Below are positions 53,691 to 62,865 of a stretch of 64,000 nt of DNA, one piece after another. The notes below the pieces were generated by a model. The model was not told the DNA's origin. It searched no databases and worked only from the letters and a program-made list of their open reading frames with translations. The stretch covers positions 930,001 through 994,000 of the forward strand of contig NZ_FNTG01000002.1 of NCBI RefSeq assembly GCF_900104795.1. Direction: 5' to 3'. The translations under genes were made by a program, and so were the position numbers. Source of the DNA: Burkholderia sp. WP9. Its GTDB lineage: Bacteria > Pseudomonadota > Gammaproteobacteria > Burkholderiales > Burkholderiaceae. The number at the start of each line of letters is the position of its first letter. The stretch's first letter is position 1.

Positions 53691-54176
53691 ATGCCCGTTT
53701 CAAAGCTTGCCCACTACTCGATTCGCACCTCGGATCTCGAACAATCCTGCCGCTTCTACGAGCGGATCCTCGGTCTCAAGCAGGGCTACCGTCCGCCCTT
53801 CGACTTTCCGGGCGCGTGGCTTTACAAAGGCGGCGATGAAGCCGAGTTCGGCACCGTCCACATCATCGGCGTCGATCCAGACAACCCGGCCGGGCTCACC
53901 GCGTATCTCGGCGACAAGGCGCTGCCCGCGAGCGGAACCGGCACGGTCGACCACATCGCGTTTCTCGCCACGGGCGTCGAAGCGATGTGGCAGACACTCC
54001 AGGCCGAAGGCGTTGCGTGGCGCGATCGCACGGTGCCGAGCCTCGGCTTGCATCAGGTCTTCATAGAAGACCCGTCCGGCGTGACCATCGAGTTGAACTT
54101 TCCCGCCGAAGAGATCAGCCGCCTCAACGAAGCAAAGGCGGCCAACGCGCAATCTTCCAATACCGCAGGAGCATGA
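53691..54176 (+). CDS. VOC-superfamily (glyoxalase/dioxygenase-like) protein
   Basis: A 161-residue protein of the vicinal-oxygen-chelate fold with paired beta-alpha-beta-beta-beta modules (about 4-65 and 82-140). SKLAHYSIRTSDLEQSCRFYERILGL opens the first module and GTVDHIAFLATGVEAMWQTLQAEGV the second; likely metal ligands are His7, His84 and Glu133 in VTIELNF. GGAG lies six bases before the ATG. It is the first gene of the catabolic operon and overlaps or abuts the monooxygenase gene. It could be an extradiol-type dioxygenase, a lyase or an isomerase. Confidence 0.85.
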   Translation: MPVSKLAHYSIRTSDLEQSCRFYERILGLKQGYRPPFDFPGAWLYKGGDEAEFGTVHIIGVDPDNPAGLTAYLGDKALPASGTGTVDHIAFLATGVEAMWQTLQAEGVAWRDRTVPSLGLHQVFIEDPSGVTIELNFPAEEISRLNEAKAANAQSSNTAGA

Positions 54177-54178
54177 CC

Positions 54179-55402
54179 ATGACCCAAACTTCCGCACGCG
54201 CGCGGGCGATCATCGTAGGCGGCTCGCTGGGCGGCCTGTTCGCCGCCAATCTGCTGGTCCGCAACGGCTGGGAGGTGGACGTGTTCGAACGCGTCCCGGA
54301 TGAACTGGCCGGACGTGGCGCCGGCATTGTCACGCACCCCGAATTGTTCGACGCACTCGCGGCGGCCGGTATCGAATACGACGATTCCATCGGCGTCAAG
54401 GTGCAATCGCGCGTCACCTTCGCGCAGAACGGCGCGGTGTTGTCGGCGCGCGAGCTGCCGCAAACGCTGACCGCGTGGGGCAAGATGTATCACGTCCTGC
54501 GCGCCGCCCTGCCCGACGTGCATTACCACGCCGGCCGCACGGTCGCATCCGTGCAGGACGGCCCCGACCAGGCAGTCGTGACGCTCGGCGACGGCACCCT
54601 GCTGCACGCCGATCTCGTGATCGCGGCGGACGGTTTCAAGTCGCCGATTCGCGAGCGCTTGCTGCCTGACGTCAAGCTTCAATACGCGGGCTATGTCGCA
54701 TGGCGCGGCCTCGTCGAAGAAGCCGCGCTGTCGCGCGAAACCCGCGAGGCGCTGTTCGACAGGTTCGCCTTCTGCCTGCCGCCGCGCGAGCAGATTCTCG
54801 GCTACCCGGTTGCCGGCCGCGGCAACAGCACGACGCCGGGCGAACGCCGCTACAACTTCGTCTGGTATCGCGCAACGAGTGAAGACGTGCAGCTGCCTAA
54901 CCTGCTGACCGATGCGGCCGGCAAGCGTTGGGAAGGCGGCATTCCGCCCACGCTGATCCGCGAGGACGTGCTCGCCGATATGGAAGACGCGGCGCTCACG
55001 CTGCTCGCCCCGCAATTCGGCGAAGTGGTGACCAAGGCGACGCAGCCTCTGTTCCAACCGATCTTCGACCTCGAAGTGCCGCAGATGGCATTTGGCCGGA
55101 TCGCCCTGCTCGGCGATGCGGCGTTCGTCGCGCGTCCGCATTGCGGCATGGGCGTGACCAAGGCGGCCAGCGACGCGATGGCGCTCGTCAAAGCGTTGAA
55201 CCAGCACAGCAGCGTGCAGGACGCGCTCACGGACTACAGCCTCGAGCGCACCCAGGCGGGTGCGGCGATCGTGCAGCACGCGCGTCATCTCGGCGCCTAC
55301 ATGCAGGCGCAACTAAAGAACGACGTGGACCGTGAAATGGCCGAGCGCTATCGCACGCCTGACGCCGTGATGCGCGAGACCGCGGTGCCCGCACGCTTCT
55401 GA
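54179..55402 (+). CDS. FAD-dependent aromatic/heterocyclic monooxygenase
   Basis: A 407-residue flavoprotein hydroxylase of the PHBH-like class A. The FAD-binding GGSLGGLFAANLL (about 12-24) is a variant GxGxxG, the DG motif is in ADLVIAADGFKSPIRERLL, and the GD motif is in IALLGDAAFVARPHCGMG. The general pattern resembles 2,6-dihydroxypyridine 3-hydroxylase and salicylate hydroxylase types, so NAD(P)H-dependent ring hydroxylation is expected. The AGGAG upstream spaces better to the ATG at 54179 than to 54173, which overlaps the VOC stop. Co-transcribed with the VOC gene. Confidence 0.85.
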   Translation: MTQTSARARAIIVGGSLGGLFAANLLVRNGWEVDVFERVPDELAGRGAGIVTHPELFDALAAAGIEYDDSIGVKVQSRVTFAQNGAVLSARELPQTLTAWGKMYHVLRAALPDVHYHAGRTVASVQDGPDQAVVTLGDGTLLHADLVIAADGFKSPIRERLLPDVKLQYAGYVAWRGLVEEAALSRETREALFDRFAFCLPPREQILGYPVAGRGNSTTPGERRYNFVWYRATSEDVQLPNLLTDAAGKRWEGGIPPTLIREDVLADMEDAALTLLAPQFGEVVTKATQPLFQPIFDLEVPQMAFGRIALLGDAAFVARPHCGMGVTKAASDAMALVKALNQHSSVQDALTDYSLERTQAGAAIVQHARHLGAYMQAQLKNDVDREMAERYRTPDAVMRETAVPARF

Positions 55403-55474
55403 TATCCGTGGCGGTTGCGGCGAATCCGAACCGCTGCGCAAGCACAGCAAAAAGTCGTTTCGAAAGGAGACAAA

Positions 55475-55837
55475 GTGGAACATAGCGCCCCAACCTATTC
55501 GCTGAGCGCGCAATACGCCGCCACCGAAGCGCCGCCCGCGGCGAATCCGCTACTCGACGATCCGCGCTTTCGCGCGCTCGTGCGCAAGCGGCGCGCTTTC
55601 TCGTGGCTGCTCACGATCCTGATGCTGGCGGTGTACTTCGCCTTCATTCTCACGCTCGCGTTTGCCCCGGCGCTGCTCGGCCGGCCGATCGTGGAAGGCT
55701 CTCCGGCAACGTGGGGAATTCCGGTCGGCTTCGGCATGTTCGTCTTTACGTTCGTTCTCGTCGCGGTCTATGTGGCGCGCGCCAATACCTTCCATGACCG
55801 CGCCGTGAACGAAATCCGGCAAGGAGCACGGCAATGA
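55475..55837 (+). CDS. yjcH: DUF485 membrane protein (YjcH-like)
   Basis: A 120-residue inner-membrane protein with two helices (about 41-63 and 80-103). The motif [23 protein letters not shown] is typical of DUF485. It starts with GTG at 55475, where AGGAGA lies five to six bases upstream; the longer frame from 55415 lacks such a site. It overlaps the symporter gene by four bases, as yjcH does with actP in E. coli. Confidence 0.87.
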   Translation: MEHSAPTYSLSAQYAATEAPPAANPLLDDPRFRALVRKRRAFSWLLTILMLAVYFAFILTLAFAPALLGRPIVEGSPATWGIPVGFGMFVFTFVLVAVYVARANTFHDRAVNEIRQGARQ

Positions 55838-57492
55838 AACGCATCTTTCTGCAGCATGCTTCGCTCATCGGCGTCATGCTGACGAGCGCGCTCACCGCGC
55901 TGCCCGCCGCTGCCGCCGAAACCGCGGCGCCGACACGTTCGCACAACCCGATCGCGATCGGCATGTTCCTGCTGTTCGTCGCGTCGACCCTGCTCATCAC
56001 GCGCTGGGCTGCGCGGAAGAACAACAGCGTATCCGACCACTACGCGGCGGGCGGCAAGATCACCGCCTTCCAGAACGGCTGGGCGATCGCCGGCGACTAT
56101 ATGTCCGCCGCTTCGCTGCTGGGCATTTCCGCGCTGGTCTTCACGAGCGGCTATGACGGCCTGATCTATTCGATCGGCTTTCTCGCCAGCTGGCCGATCA
56201 TTCTCTTTCTGATCGCCGAGCCGCTACGCAACCTCGGCCGCTATACGCTCGCCGACGTGGTGTCGTACCGGTTGAAGCAGCGGCCGATTCGCGCCTTCGC
56301 CGCGTCGAGTTCGATCGTGATCGTCCTGCTCTATCTCGTCTCGCAGATGGTCGGCGCCGGCAAGCTCGTCGAGCTGCTGTTCGGCTTCAACTACACGGTC
56401 GCGGTCGTAATGGTCGGCGTGCTGATGGTGGTGTACGTGTTCTTCGGCGGCATGCTCGCCACCACGTGGATTCAGATCATCAAGGCGGCGTTGCTGCTGG
56501 CAGGCGCGGCTTTCATGGCGTTCATGGTGCTCAGCCGCTTCGGCTTCAGCATGAATGCGTTGTTCGCGCAGGCGATTCTCGCGCATCCGAAACACGCCGC
56601 GATCATGAGCCCCGGCGGCCTCGTATCGGATCCGGTGTCCGCCGTTTCGCTGGGCCTCGCATTGATCTTCGGCACGGCCGGACTGCCGCACATCCTGATG
56701 CGCTTCTTCACCGTGGGCGACGCGAAAGCGGCACGCAAGAGCATTCTGTACGCGACGGGAATCGTCGGCATTGGGTACGCGCTGATCATTATCATCGGCT
56801 TCGGCACGATTGCGCTGGTGGCGACCGATCCGCAATATCACACGGCCTCGGGCGCGGTGACGGGCGGCGTGAACATGGTGGCGATCCATCTGGCGCACGC
56901 GGTAGGCGGCAACGTGTTTCTCGGCTTCATCTGCGCGGTGGCGTTCTCGACCATTCTCGCGGTGGTCGCGGGCCTGACGCTCGCCGGTTCCTCCGCGGTG
57001 TCGCACGACCTGTACGCGAACGTGATTCGCCGCGGCGCGGCCACGGACCGCGAGGAAATGCACGTGTCGCGGATCACCACGCTCGTGCTCGGCGTGCTCG
57101 CGATCCTGCTGGGCATCGCCTTCGAAAAACAGAACATCGCATTCATCGTGAGCCTGACTTTCTCGATCGCCGCCAGCTCGAATTTCCCGGTGCTGCTGCT
57201 GTCGATCTACTGGCGCGGGCTGACCACGCGCGGCGCGGTGCTCGGCGGCTCGCTCGGCCTGGTCTCGGCAGTGACGCTGACGATTCTCAGCCCGACCGTG
57301 TGGGTTCAGGTACTCGGCCATGCGCATGCGATCTATCCGTACGAATATCCCGCGCTGTTCTCCATGATCGTCGCCTTCGCCGGCGTGGTGTTCTTCTCGA
57401 TCACCGACACCTCCGCGCGCGCCGCCCGCGAACGCGCGCTGTACGGCAACCAGCTCGTCGACTGCGAACTCGGCATGGTCAAGCCCGGATAA
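55834..57492 (+). CDS. actP: Sodium:solute symporter, ActP-like
   Basis: A 552-residue symporter of the SSS family. A cleavable signal (residues 1-28) precedes about 13 membrane helices. [23 protein letters not shown] and [20 protein letters not shown] are ActP hallmarks, as is [23 protein letters not shown]. coli ActP imports acetate and glycolate. Here the context (aromatic hydroxylase, decarboxylase-like enzyme) suggests that a different short or aromatic carboxylate may be taken up, or that acetate-type products are salvaged. Translationally coupled to the DUF485 gene. Confidence 0.88.
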   Translation: MKRIFLQHASLIGVMLTSALTALPAAAAETAAPTRSHNPIAIGMFLLFVASTLLITRWAARKNNSVSDHYAAGGKITAFQNGWAIAGDYMSAASLLGISALVFTSGYDGLIYSIGFLASWPIILFLIAEPLRNLGRYTLADVVSYRLKQRPIRAFAASSSIVIVLLYLVSQMVGAGKLVELLFGFNYTVAVVMVGVLMVVYVFFGGMLATTWIQIIKAALLLAGAAFMAFMVLSRFGFSMNALFAQAILAHPKHAAIMSPGGLVSDPVSAVSLGLALIFGTAGLPHILMRFFTVGDAKAARKSILYATGIVGIGYALIIIIGFGTIALVATDPQYHTASGAVTGGVNMVAIHLAHAVGGNVFLGFICAVAFSTILAVVAGLTLAGSSAVSHDLYANVIRRGAATDREEMHVSRITTLVLGVLAILLGIAFEKQNIAFIVSLTFSIAASSNFPVLLLSIYWRGLTTRGAVLGGSLGLVSAVTLTILSPTVWVQVLGHAHAIYPYEYPALFSMIVAFAGVVFFSITDTSARAARERALYGNQLVDCELGMVKPG

Positions 57493-57529
57493 AACCCAAC
57501 ACTCAAATCATAAACAAGGAGACTGAAAC

Positions 57530-58663
57530 ATGGACTGCAGCTGCTGCATTTCACCGAAGCGCCGCCGCCTGCTTGGCACGATGGCCGCACTCGCCGGCGG
57601 CCTCGCCTCGGGTGTGCCGGCCACGGCCGCCACCGCCAACCCGGCCGCGGGAACGACCGGCCCGGCCGGCGCGCCCCGCAAAGGCCGCTCGATCGACATT
57701 CACGCGCACTACTACCCCGAGAGCTATTGCGAACTGGTGGGCAGCGAAGGCCAGAAGTTCGGCGGGAAGTTCACCTGCGACGCCAGCAGCTTCAGCTTCC
57801 AGACGCCGGCGGGCGGCCTTGGACCGCTGCCGCTCAAGTTCATCAACATCGACGAACGGCTCGCCGACATGAACGCGTCCGGCGTGGACATGCAGGCCTT
57901 GTCGTTGAGCGTGCCGATGGCCTACTGGGCCGACCGCGACTTCAACGCGAAGCTGGCGAAAACGTGGAACACGGCGGCCTCCGCTGTCCATGTCAAGCAT
58001 CCGGACCGCTTCGTCGTGCTCGCGACACTGCCGATGCTCAATCCGCACGACGCGATCGACGAACTCGAACGCGCCTCCGAAATGCCCGGCGTGCGCGGCG
58101 TGTACATGGGGACCAACATCAACAACCGGGACCTCGACGATCCCCTGTTCGAACCGGTCTTCGCGCGGATCGAACAGCTGGATCTGCCGGTGTTTCTCCA
58201 TCCGCAACAGACGGTCGGCGGTGCGCGGCTGGGCGACTTCTATCTGAGCAATCTGCTCGGCAATCCCTTCGACACCGCGATTGCCGGGTCGCATCTGATC
58301 CTCGGCGGCGTGATGGACCGGCATCCGAAACTGAACATCACGCTGCCGCACGCCGGTGGCGCGTTGCCGATCCTGATGGGCCGTATCGACGCAGGCTGGA
58401 CCGTGCGCCCCGAAACGCGGCGGCTGGCGCAGAAACCGAGCAGCTACCTGCGCCGTTTCAACTACGACACGGTCTCGCATTCCGGCCCGGTGCTGGACTT
58501 TCTGATCCAGAACATCGGCATCGACCGGCTGGTGCTCGGCAGCGACTACTGCTTCGACATGGGCTACGAGCAGCCGGTCACGTTCCTGGATCGCCTCACG
58601 CTGCCGCCCGAGCAAAGAAATCTGATTCTCGGCGGCAACGCCGCGCAGTTGCTGAAGATCTAA
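57530..58663 (+). CDS. Tat-exported amidohydrolase of the ACMSD/decarboxylase type
   Basis: A 377-residue metal-dependent hydrolase or decarboxylase. The N-terminus has a Cys-rich MDCSCC, a Tat-like KRRRLLG (10-16) and a hydrophobic, Ala-rich region ending near residue 36, so export is predicted. The TIM-barrel has all five metal or acid residues of the amidohydrolase_2 group: His58 and His60 in DIHAHYYP, His224 in VFLHPQQT, His274 in LPHAGGALP and Asp339 in LGSDYCFD. Cytosolic relatives decarboxylate aminocarboxymuconate semialdehyde or gamma-resorcylate. AAGGAG precedes the ATG. It is the last plus-strand gene of the operon and its stop overlaps the convergent DUF3331 gene. Confidence 0.87.
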   Translation: MDCSCCISPKRRRLLGTMAALAGGLASGVPATAATANPAAGTTGPAGAPRKGRSIDIHAHYYPESYCELVGSEGQKFGGKFTCDASSFSFQTPAGGLGPLPLKFINIDERLADMNASGVDMQALSLSVPMAYWADRDFNAKLAKTWNTAASAVHVKHPDRFVVLATLPMLNPHDAIDELERASEMPGVRGVYMGTNINNRDLDDPLFEPVFARIEQLDLPVFLHPQQTVGGARLGDFYLSNLLGNPFDTAIAGSHLILGGVMDRHPKLNITLPHAGGALPILMGRIDAGWTVRPETRRLAQKPSSYLRRFNYDTVSHSGPVLDFLIQNIGIDRLVLGSDYCFDMGYEQPVTFLDRLTLPPEQRNLILGGNAAQLLKI

Positions 58664-59160
58664 AGCAAATCGCCCGCTGTCACCATAGCGGGCATTTGCT
58701 CGACCACCGAGGCGAGGATCATCGCGGTGGCGTTGGCCGGTATGCTCGCCCGCACTCTCGGCTTATAGATCAGATCGTCGCGACGGATCACTGTTCCGCT
58801 TAGCGCACAGTAACCCTTCAGACGGGCGCGGCAAACGATCCACACCTGGTCGTCGTAGCGGCAGCGGGTTGCATCCTGCCAGAGCACCGCGACCGACGTA
58901 TCGGACAGACGCTCGATGACTTCCACCTGCACATGCGGCGACGGCACGCAAGCGGCCATGCGGGACGTCCGCCGCGCGCGCGACGCGTCGCCGCCCGCAC
59001 TGCGATAGCTCGGCAACAGCCCGTGGATCACGTGGTCCCACACGGAGGCGGGCCCGTCCTGAGTCGTGCAGGTCTGCTCGGGCGGTGCGCAACATGCTTC
59101 GCGGCTCGCCTCGACGCGTCGCTTCAAGTGGGTTTCGCTATGCATCATGCTTGCTCCCAT
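58660..59160 (-). CDS. DUF3331-domain protein (second copy)
   Basis: A 166-residue member of the same family as the protein at 35691-36104. The shared core reads VAVLWQDATRCRYDDQVW and YCALSGTVIRRDDLIYKPR. It has a longer N-terminal part with several Cys residues (CCAPPEQTC). Its start lies in a small repeat in which GGGAGCAAGC occurs twice, so ATG at 59160, 59148 or 59145 may be used. The stop overlaps the convergent amidohydrolase stop by four bases. Function unknown. Confidence 0.78.
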   Translation of the reverse strand: MGASMMHSETHLKRRVEASREACCAPPEQTCTTQDGPASVWDHVIHGLLPSYRSAGGDASRARRTSRMAACVPSPHVQVEVIERLSDTSVAVLWQDATRCRYDDQVWIVCRARLKGYCALSGTVIRRDDLIYKPRVRASIPANATAMILASVVEQMPAMVTAGDLL

Positions 59161-59202
59161 CGCTTGCTCCCATCAACTGGCCGTGGGCACCGCGAGCCGG
59201 CT

Positions 59203-60195
59203 TCAATGCCCCGGCTCGGCTTCGTAGTTGACCGGCACCCAGTCGTAGGCGTTACCGTTTTTCCTGACATGCCCCAAGCCTGGAAAAGCAATATGCGCGG
59301 CGCCCACGAGATAGCGTTTGTCCGCTGCGAGCTTGAGTGCATAGCGCCGCGAGCGTTGCGCCGCGGCGGCGTCGGTGTCGTATTCGACGGATGCCGTGGG
59401 GTTTTGCAACTGGATCGCCGCGACATGGATGACGTCGCCCCACACCAGCAGATCCTTCGAATCGCTCTGCACGAGATACGCGGTGTGGCCCGGCGTATGA
59501 CCGGGGAGCGCGACGGCGCGAATGCCCGGATCGAGTTCGACGTCGCCGCTGAACGGCTTGAAGCGGCCGGCCGCGACATACGGCGCGACGCTAGCGTTCG
59601 CGGCGTCGAAAAATGAACTGAGGAAAGCGGGCGCCGTGGATTTGTTTGCCGGATTCAGCCAGTAATCCGCTTCGGCCTGGCTCACCCGCACGACCGCGTT
59701 GGGGAACGCCATCGCCCCGTTCACGATGACACCGCCGACATGGTCCTTATGCAAATGGGTGAGCAGAATTTCGTCGACCTGTTCGGGCTGGTAGCCCGCG
59801 GCGCGCAAGTTGCCGGTCAGCCGGCCACAACAGTCGCCATAGAGCACGCCCGCGCCAGAGTCGATCAGAATCAGCTTCGAACCGGTGTTGATCAGGAACG
59901 CATTGATCGATCCCTGCACCGGTGCCTGTAGAAAGTCGCGCGACAGGTCGTGCGCGATTTCGGACTTCGGTACGCCTTGAACGACGGTATCGATCGGAAA
60001 GGGATGCGTGCCGTCGAGCAATGCGGTCACTTCGAAGTCGCCGACCATGATCCGGCAAAAGCCCGGCCCCTGCGTCTTGACCTGCGGCGCGGCGGCCAAC
60101 GCGGCGTGCGGCCCTATCGCCGCGCAAACGCTCAGGATGAGTGCGCACCACCAGCCAAAGTGCGTGAGCGATATGCGCCGAATCAGTGCCAACAT
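59203..60195 (-). CDS. Secreted metallo-beta-lactamase-fold hydrolase
   Basis: A 330-residue MBL-fold enzyme with an N-terminal signal peptide (about 1-34, HFGWWCALILSVCAAIG and then AHAALAA-like cleavage region), so a periplasmic location is expected. The zinc motif THLHKDHVGG is at about 146-155, with LIDSGAG before it and a later ALPGHTPGHTAYLV and WGDVIHV. The ATG at 60195 is preferred because GGGAAACGGA lies before it and gives a normal signal peptide; ATG at 60222 is possible. Lactonase, hydrolase or similar roles are possible. It is convergent with or follows the catabolic operon and is divergent from a LysR gene. Confidence 0.85.
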   Translation of the reverse strand: MLALIRRISLTHFGWWCALILSVCAAIGPHAALAAAPQVKTQGPGFCRIMVGDFEVTALLDGTHPFPIDTVVQGVPKSEIAHDLSRDFLQAPVQGSINAFLINTGSKLILIDSGAGVLYGDCCGRLTGNLRAAGYQPEQVDEILLTHLHKDHVGGVIVNGAMAFPNAVVRVSQAEADYWLNPANKSTAPAFLSSFFDAANASVAPYVAAGRFKPFSGDVELDPGIRAVALPGHTPGHTAYLVQSDSKDLLVWGDVIHVAAIQLQNPTASVEYDTDAAAAQRSRRYALKLAADKRYLVGAAHIAFPGLGHVRKNGNAYDWVPVNYEAEPGH

Positions 60196-60485
60196 TCCGT
60201 TTCCCGTGCCAGTTGCGATCATGAAAAAAGCATACGACGGCGCGTTCGAAACCGTTGCTAATTTTTATTAATTGTCCTGAGTGGACGGTGCTCAGGGCCG
60301 CGCCCTGCATGTCCACATGTCCACAGGCATCGCATGCGCTCATACGAGCGGATTAGAGGCGTGAATGCATGGATGAACGCGCCACCCGTATGTAGGGATA
60401 GCGCGAGCCAGCCGCGGGTCGTATTGTTTCCACATCAGGCAAACCGTTTTGCCGGATTCAACCGGATCAAGAGGTCACAGCGGCT
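60196..60485. promoter_or_regulatory. Divergent promoter region, MBL hydrolase / LysR
   Basis: Contains TAAT-TTTT-ATTA (60259-60270), a LysR-compatible T-N11-A-like symmetrical site, CCTGAG-N9-CTCAGG (60276-60296), and an exact 8-base tandem repeat ATGTCCAC (60309-60324). The LysR protein probably controls this region. No gene is supported. Confidence 0.4.
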
Positions 60486-61448
60486 ATGGACAGAATCTTC
60501 AGCATGCGCGTGTTTTCGCGAGTGGCGGAAACCGGCAACTTCAGTGAAGTTGCCAAACATATGGAACGCAGCGCCGGCAATATCTCGCGAGCGGTGGTGT
60601 CGCTCGAAGAACATCTGCACACGCGGTTGCTCCAGCGCACCACGCGCAGCGTGTCGCTCACCGAGTGCGGCGAGCGGTACTACCGGCGCTGCAAGCAAAT
60701 CCTCGCCGATATCGACGAAGCCGACGCTGAAGCCAGCGACGCGCACACGCTGCCACGCGGCAAGTTGAGGGTTCACGCCGTGCCCGACATCGGACTGAAA
60801 CAGCTGACGTCCACCATTGTCGAATACCGGCACGCGTATCCCGCGGTCTCCGTCGACCTGAAGCTGCTGCCGCACATGGCGAATCTGATCGAAGACGAGT
60901 TCGACGTATCGATCGTATCCGCCTCGTCGTTGCCGGACTCCCGCAATGTGAGCAGGCTCATCGGCCGTTGCGAGCGCATTCTGGTCGCCTCGCCGGACTA
61001 TCTCTCGCGGCATCCCGTGCGCAGCGTGGAAGACCTGCCGAACCACACGCTCATGCAGACCAGTTCGTCGTTCGACCCGCCGTCCGAACTGGCGGGCCGG
61101 GTCGCGGGCAATCCGGAGCAGTCCGGCCATTTCGTCGTCAACACCATGCAGGCGCTCAGAGTCGCATTGCTGGCGGGTGCCGGCGTGGGCGCCGTGCCGA
61201 CCTATTCGGTCGCCGACGAACTCCGGGAAGGCAAGCTCGTTGCGCTGTTTCCAGACTACCCCCTGCAAACGACCAACGTGTTCGTGGTTTATCCCTCACG
61301 TCGCTTTGTCGATGCAAAAATAAGAACGTTCGTTGAATTCCTCATAGTGGCACTGAAACAGAAACTCGATTTGCGTATTGCGAATCTGGCGTTGACCGAC
61401 CGACCCGCGGTCCCGTCAGAACGCCCTCAAGCGGTGCATCGAGCTTGA
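60486..61448 (+). CDS. LysR-family transcriptional regulator
   Basis: A 320-residue LysR protein. The helix-turn-helix (about 2-62) reads RVFSRVAETGNFSEVAKHMERS and RAVVSLEEHLHTRLLQRTTR. The substrate-binding domain (about 90-295) has GKLRVHAVPDIGLKQLTSTI and a glycine-rich LLAGAGVGAVPTYSVADEL. The C-terminal tail (about 296-320) is longer than usual. It is divergent from the MBL-fold hydrolase, which is its likely target, and could also act on the upstream catabolic operon. Confidence 0.9.
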   Translation: MDRIFSMRVFSRVAETGNFSEVAKHMERSAGNISRAVVSLEEHLHTRLLQRTTRSVSLTECGERYYRRCKQILADIDEADAEASDAHTLPRGKLRVHAVPDIGLKQLTSTIVEYRHAYPAVSVDLKLLPHMANLIEDEFDVSIVSASSLPDSRNVSRLIGRCERILVASPDYLSRHPVRSVEDLPNHTLMQTSSSFDPPSELAGRVAGNPEQSGHFVVNTMQALRVALLAGAGVGAVPTYSVADELREGKLVALFPDYPLQTTNVFVVYPSRRFVDAKIRTFVEFLIVALKQKLDLRIANLALTDRPAVPSERPQAVHRA

Positions 61449-61506
61449 GCAGCGCGACCCTTATTCAGCCATCTGGTTAATTTTTCGCTTGCAACGCTCA
61501 AACCTA

Positions 61507-61532
61507 AACGAAAATTAATATTCAACGAAAAT
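61507..61532. promoter_or_regulatory. Direct repeats in an AT-rich island upstream of AraC
   Basis: AACGAAAAT occurs at 61507-61515 and 61524-61532, 17 bases apart, in an AT-rich patch (about 61480-61550) unlike the surrounding GC-rich DNA. Spacing and repetition fit an AraC-type binding site for the regulator that starts about 105 bases downstream. Confidence 0.5.
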
Positions 61533-61636
61533 AATTTCCGAGATAATCGCGCCACTCCGCCGGTTATTGACATCTCTTGATTTTGGCAACGCGAACGGGC
61601 ATGCGCATGGACCGCGACGACCAGAGGTGACGGATC

Positions 61637-62551
61637 ATGTTGAACCAGACTGAAATTGCCTCCCCTACGGCAGCTCGCAAGAAGGATTCGCTGGGCTGTC
61701 TTTCGAACCAACTGCACAAGGACCTCGAACTCGAAGCCGGCGACTTCACGTTTTATCGCAAGTGCCGTCGTCAGGAAAAGACCAGCGAAGTGGTCACGCC
61801 CGCATCCGACCGCGGCGTCCTGATTGGCGTGTCGCTCGGCACCGGCCATCGCCGGCGCATTATCTCGGGCAGCCGCTCGGCCATGCACGAGTTCGACCGC
61901 GACTCGGTCTACATTCGCAATTTCGAAGAGGACTACCGTGCCGACCTGCACGGCGCTTTCGATTTCGTGCTGGTGGAATTTTCGCGCGCGTTCATCGCGA
62001 ACACCGGCTACGAACGAAGCGGCACGAACATGACCGGCTTCTCGGCACGGCCGGGCCTCAAGGACCCTATCTTCGGCCACCTCGCGCAGGTGCTCGCGCT
62101 CGCGCTGGATCGTACGAGCGAGGCAAGCCCGTTGTTCATCGAGCAACTCGGCGTCGCCATCGGAACGCATCTGGTCGATCGGTACGGCAGCGCGCCGGCG
62201 CAATCGGTCAGGTCGGGCCGGCGACTCTCGAGCCTGCACGAGGCGCGAGCCAAAGACATGTTGCTCGCGAAGACCCAAGGCAGTGTTTCGCTCGAAGAGA
62301 TCGCGAACGCCTGCAACCTGTCGCGCAGCTATTTCATCCGTGCGTTTCGCGAGACGACGCATCGCACGCCGCATCAGTGGCTGCTGGAGCAGCGTATCGA
62401 ACGCGCTCGCCAGTTGCTTCGCGGTTCCGATTCGTCACTGTCGGAGATTGCCATCGCATGCGGCTTCGCCGATCAGAGCCACTTCACACGCACCTTCACG
62501 CAACTGGTCGGCACGCCGCCGGGAAGCTGGCGCCGACGCGCCGGCAACTGA
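61637..62551 (+). CDS. AraC-family transcriptional regulator
   Basis: A 304-residue AraC protein. The C-terminal domain (about 200-302) has two helix-turn-helix units (SVSLEEIANACNLSRSYFIRAF and SSLSEIAIACGFADQSHFTRTF), followed by GTPPGSWRRR. The N-terminal part (about 20-190) has GDFTFYRKCRRQEKTS and a jelly-roll-like region typical of the AraC-binding-like group. The ATG has AGAGGTG upstream with acceptable spacing. Direct repeats in the AT-rich promoter suggest autoregulation. Its wider targets are unknown; the LysR gene lies 188 bases upstream on the same strand. Confidence 0.88.
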   Translation: MLNQTEIASPTAARKKDSLGCLSNQLHKDLELEAGDFTFYRKCRRQEKTSEVVTPASDRGVLIGVSLGTGHRRRIISGSRSAMHEFDRDSVYIRNFEEDYRADLHGAFDFVLVEFSRAFIANTGYERSGTNMTGFSARPGLKDPIFGHLAQVLALALDRTSEASPLFIEQLGVAIGTHLVDRYGSAPAQSVRSGRRLSSLHEARAKDMLLAKTQGSVSLEEIANACNLSRSYFIRAFRETTHRTPHQWLLEQRIERARQLLRGSDSSLSEIAIACGFADQSHFTRTFTQLVGTPPGSWRRRAGN

Positions 62552-62865
62552 GTGGATCGCGGGGCGCCCGACTCGCGCAAGGGACGACTGAGCCGGGTGG
62601 TCATCGGGCGGGGGTACAGCCGCGGCCCCGGGCACGGCCTTAGCCTCAGTCACTGCCGCAACCACACCCACACCCTCAGCCTCAGCCTCAGCCTCACCAA
62701 TAGACTTTCCTACAAACCATCGCACTAACATGCAAGACACGCGGGCCAGGGGCGCGGTAACTTCCCTCCTACCAGCCCCGGCGCAAGCACCCCCTCCCCC
62801 CTATCTCCGCCGGCCCATCGACGTCGCCTCCGTACCTCGCTCGATATCCTCAACCGGTCAACGCC
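62552..62865. other. Intergenic region with hexamer microsatellite
   Basis: CCTCAG is repeated three times exactly and once as CCTCAC at 62674-62697, within a C-rich low-complexity stretch (about 62640-62700). The remainder to 62865 should contain the promoter of the STAND regulator. No gene or hairpin of note is seen. Confidence 0.5.

Noticed and set aside
53987..54178. Long upstream extension of the FAD monooxygenase
   Set aside because: It is a shadow of the VOC gene; the AGGAG at the end of that gene marks the true start at 54179.
62674..62697. CCTCAG repeats as a CRISPR-like array
   Set aside because: Contiguous six-base units without spacers are a microsatellite, not a CRISPR array; no cas genes are in the window.
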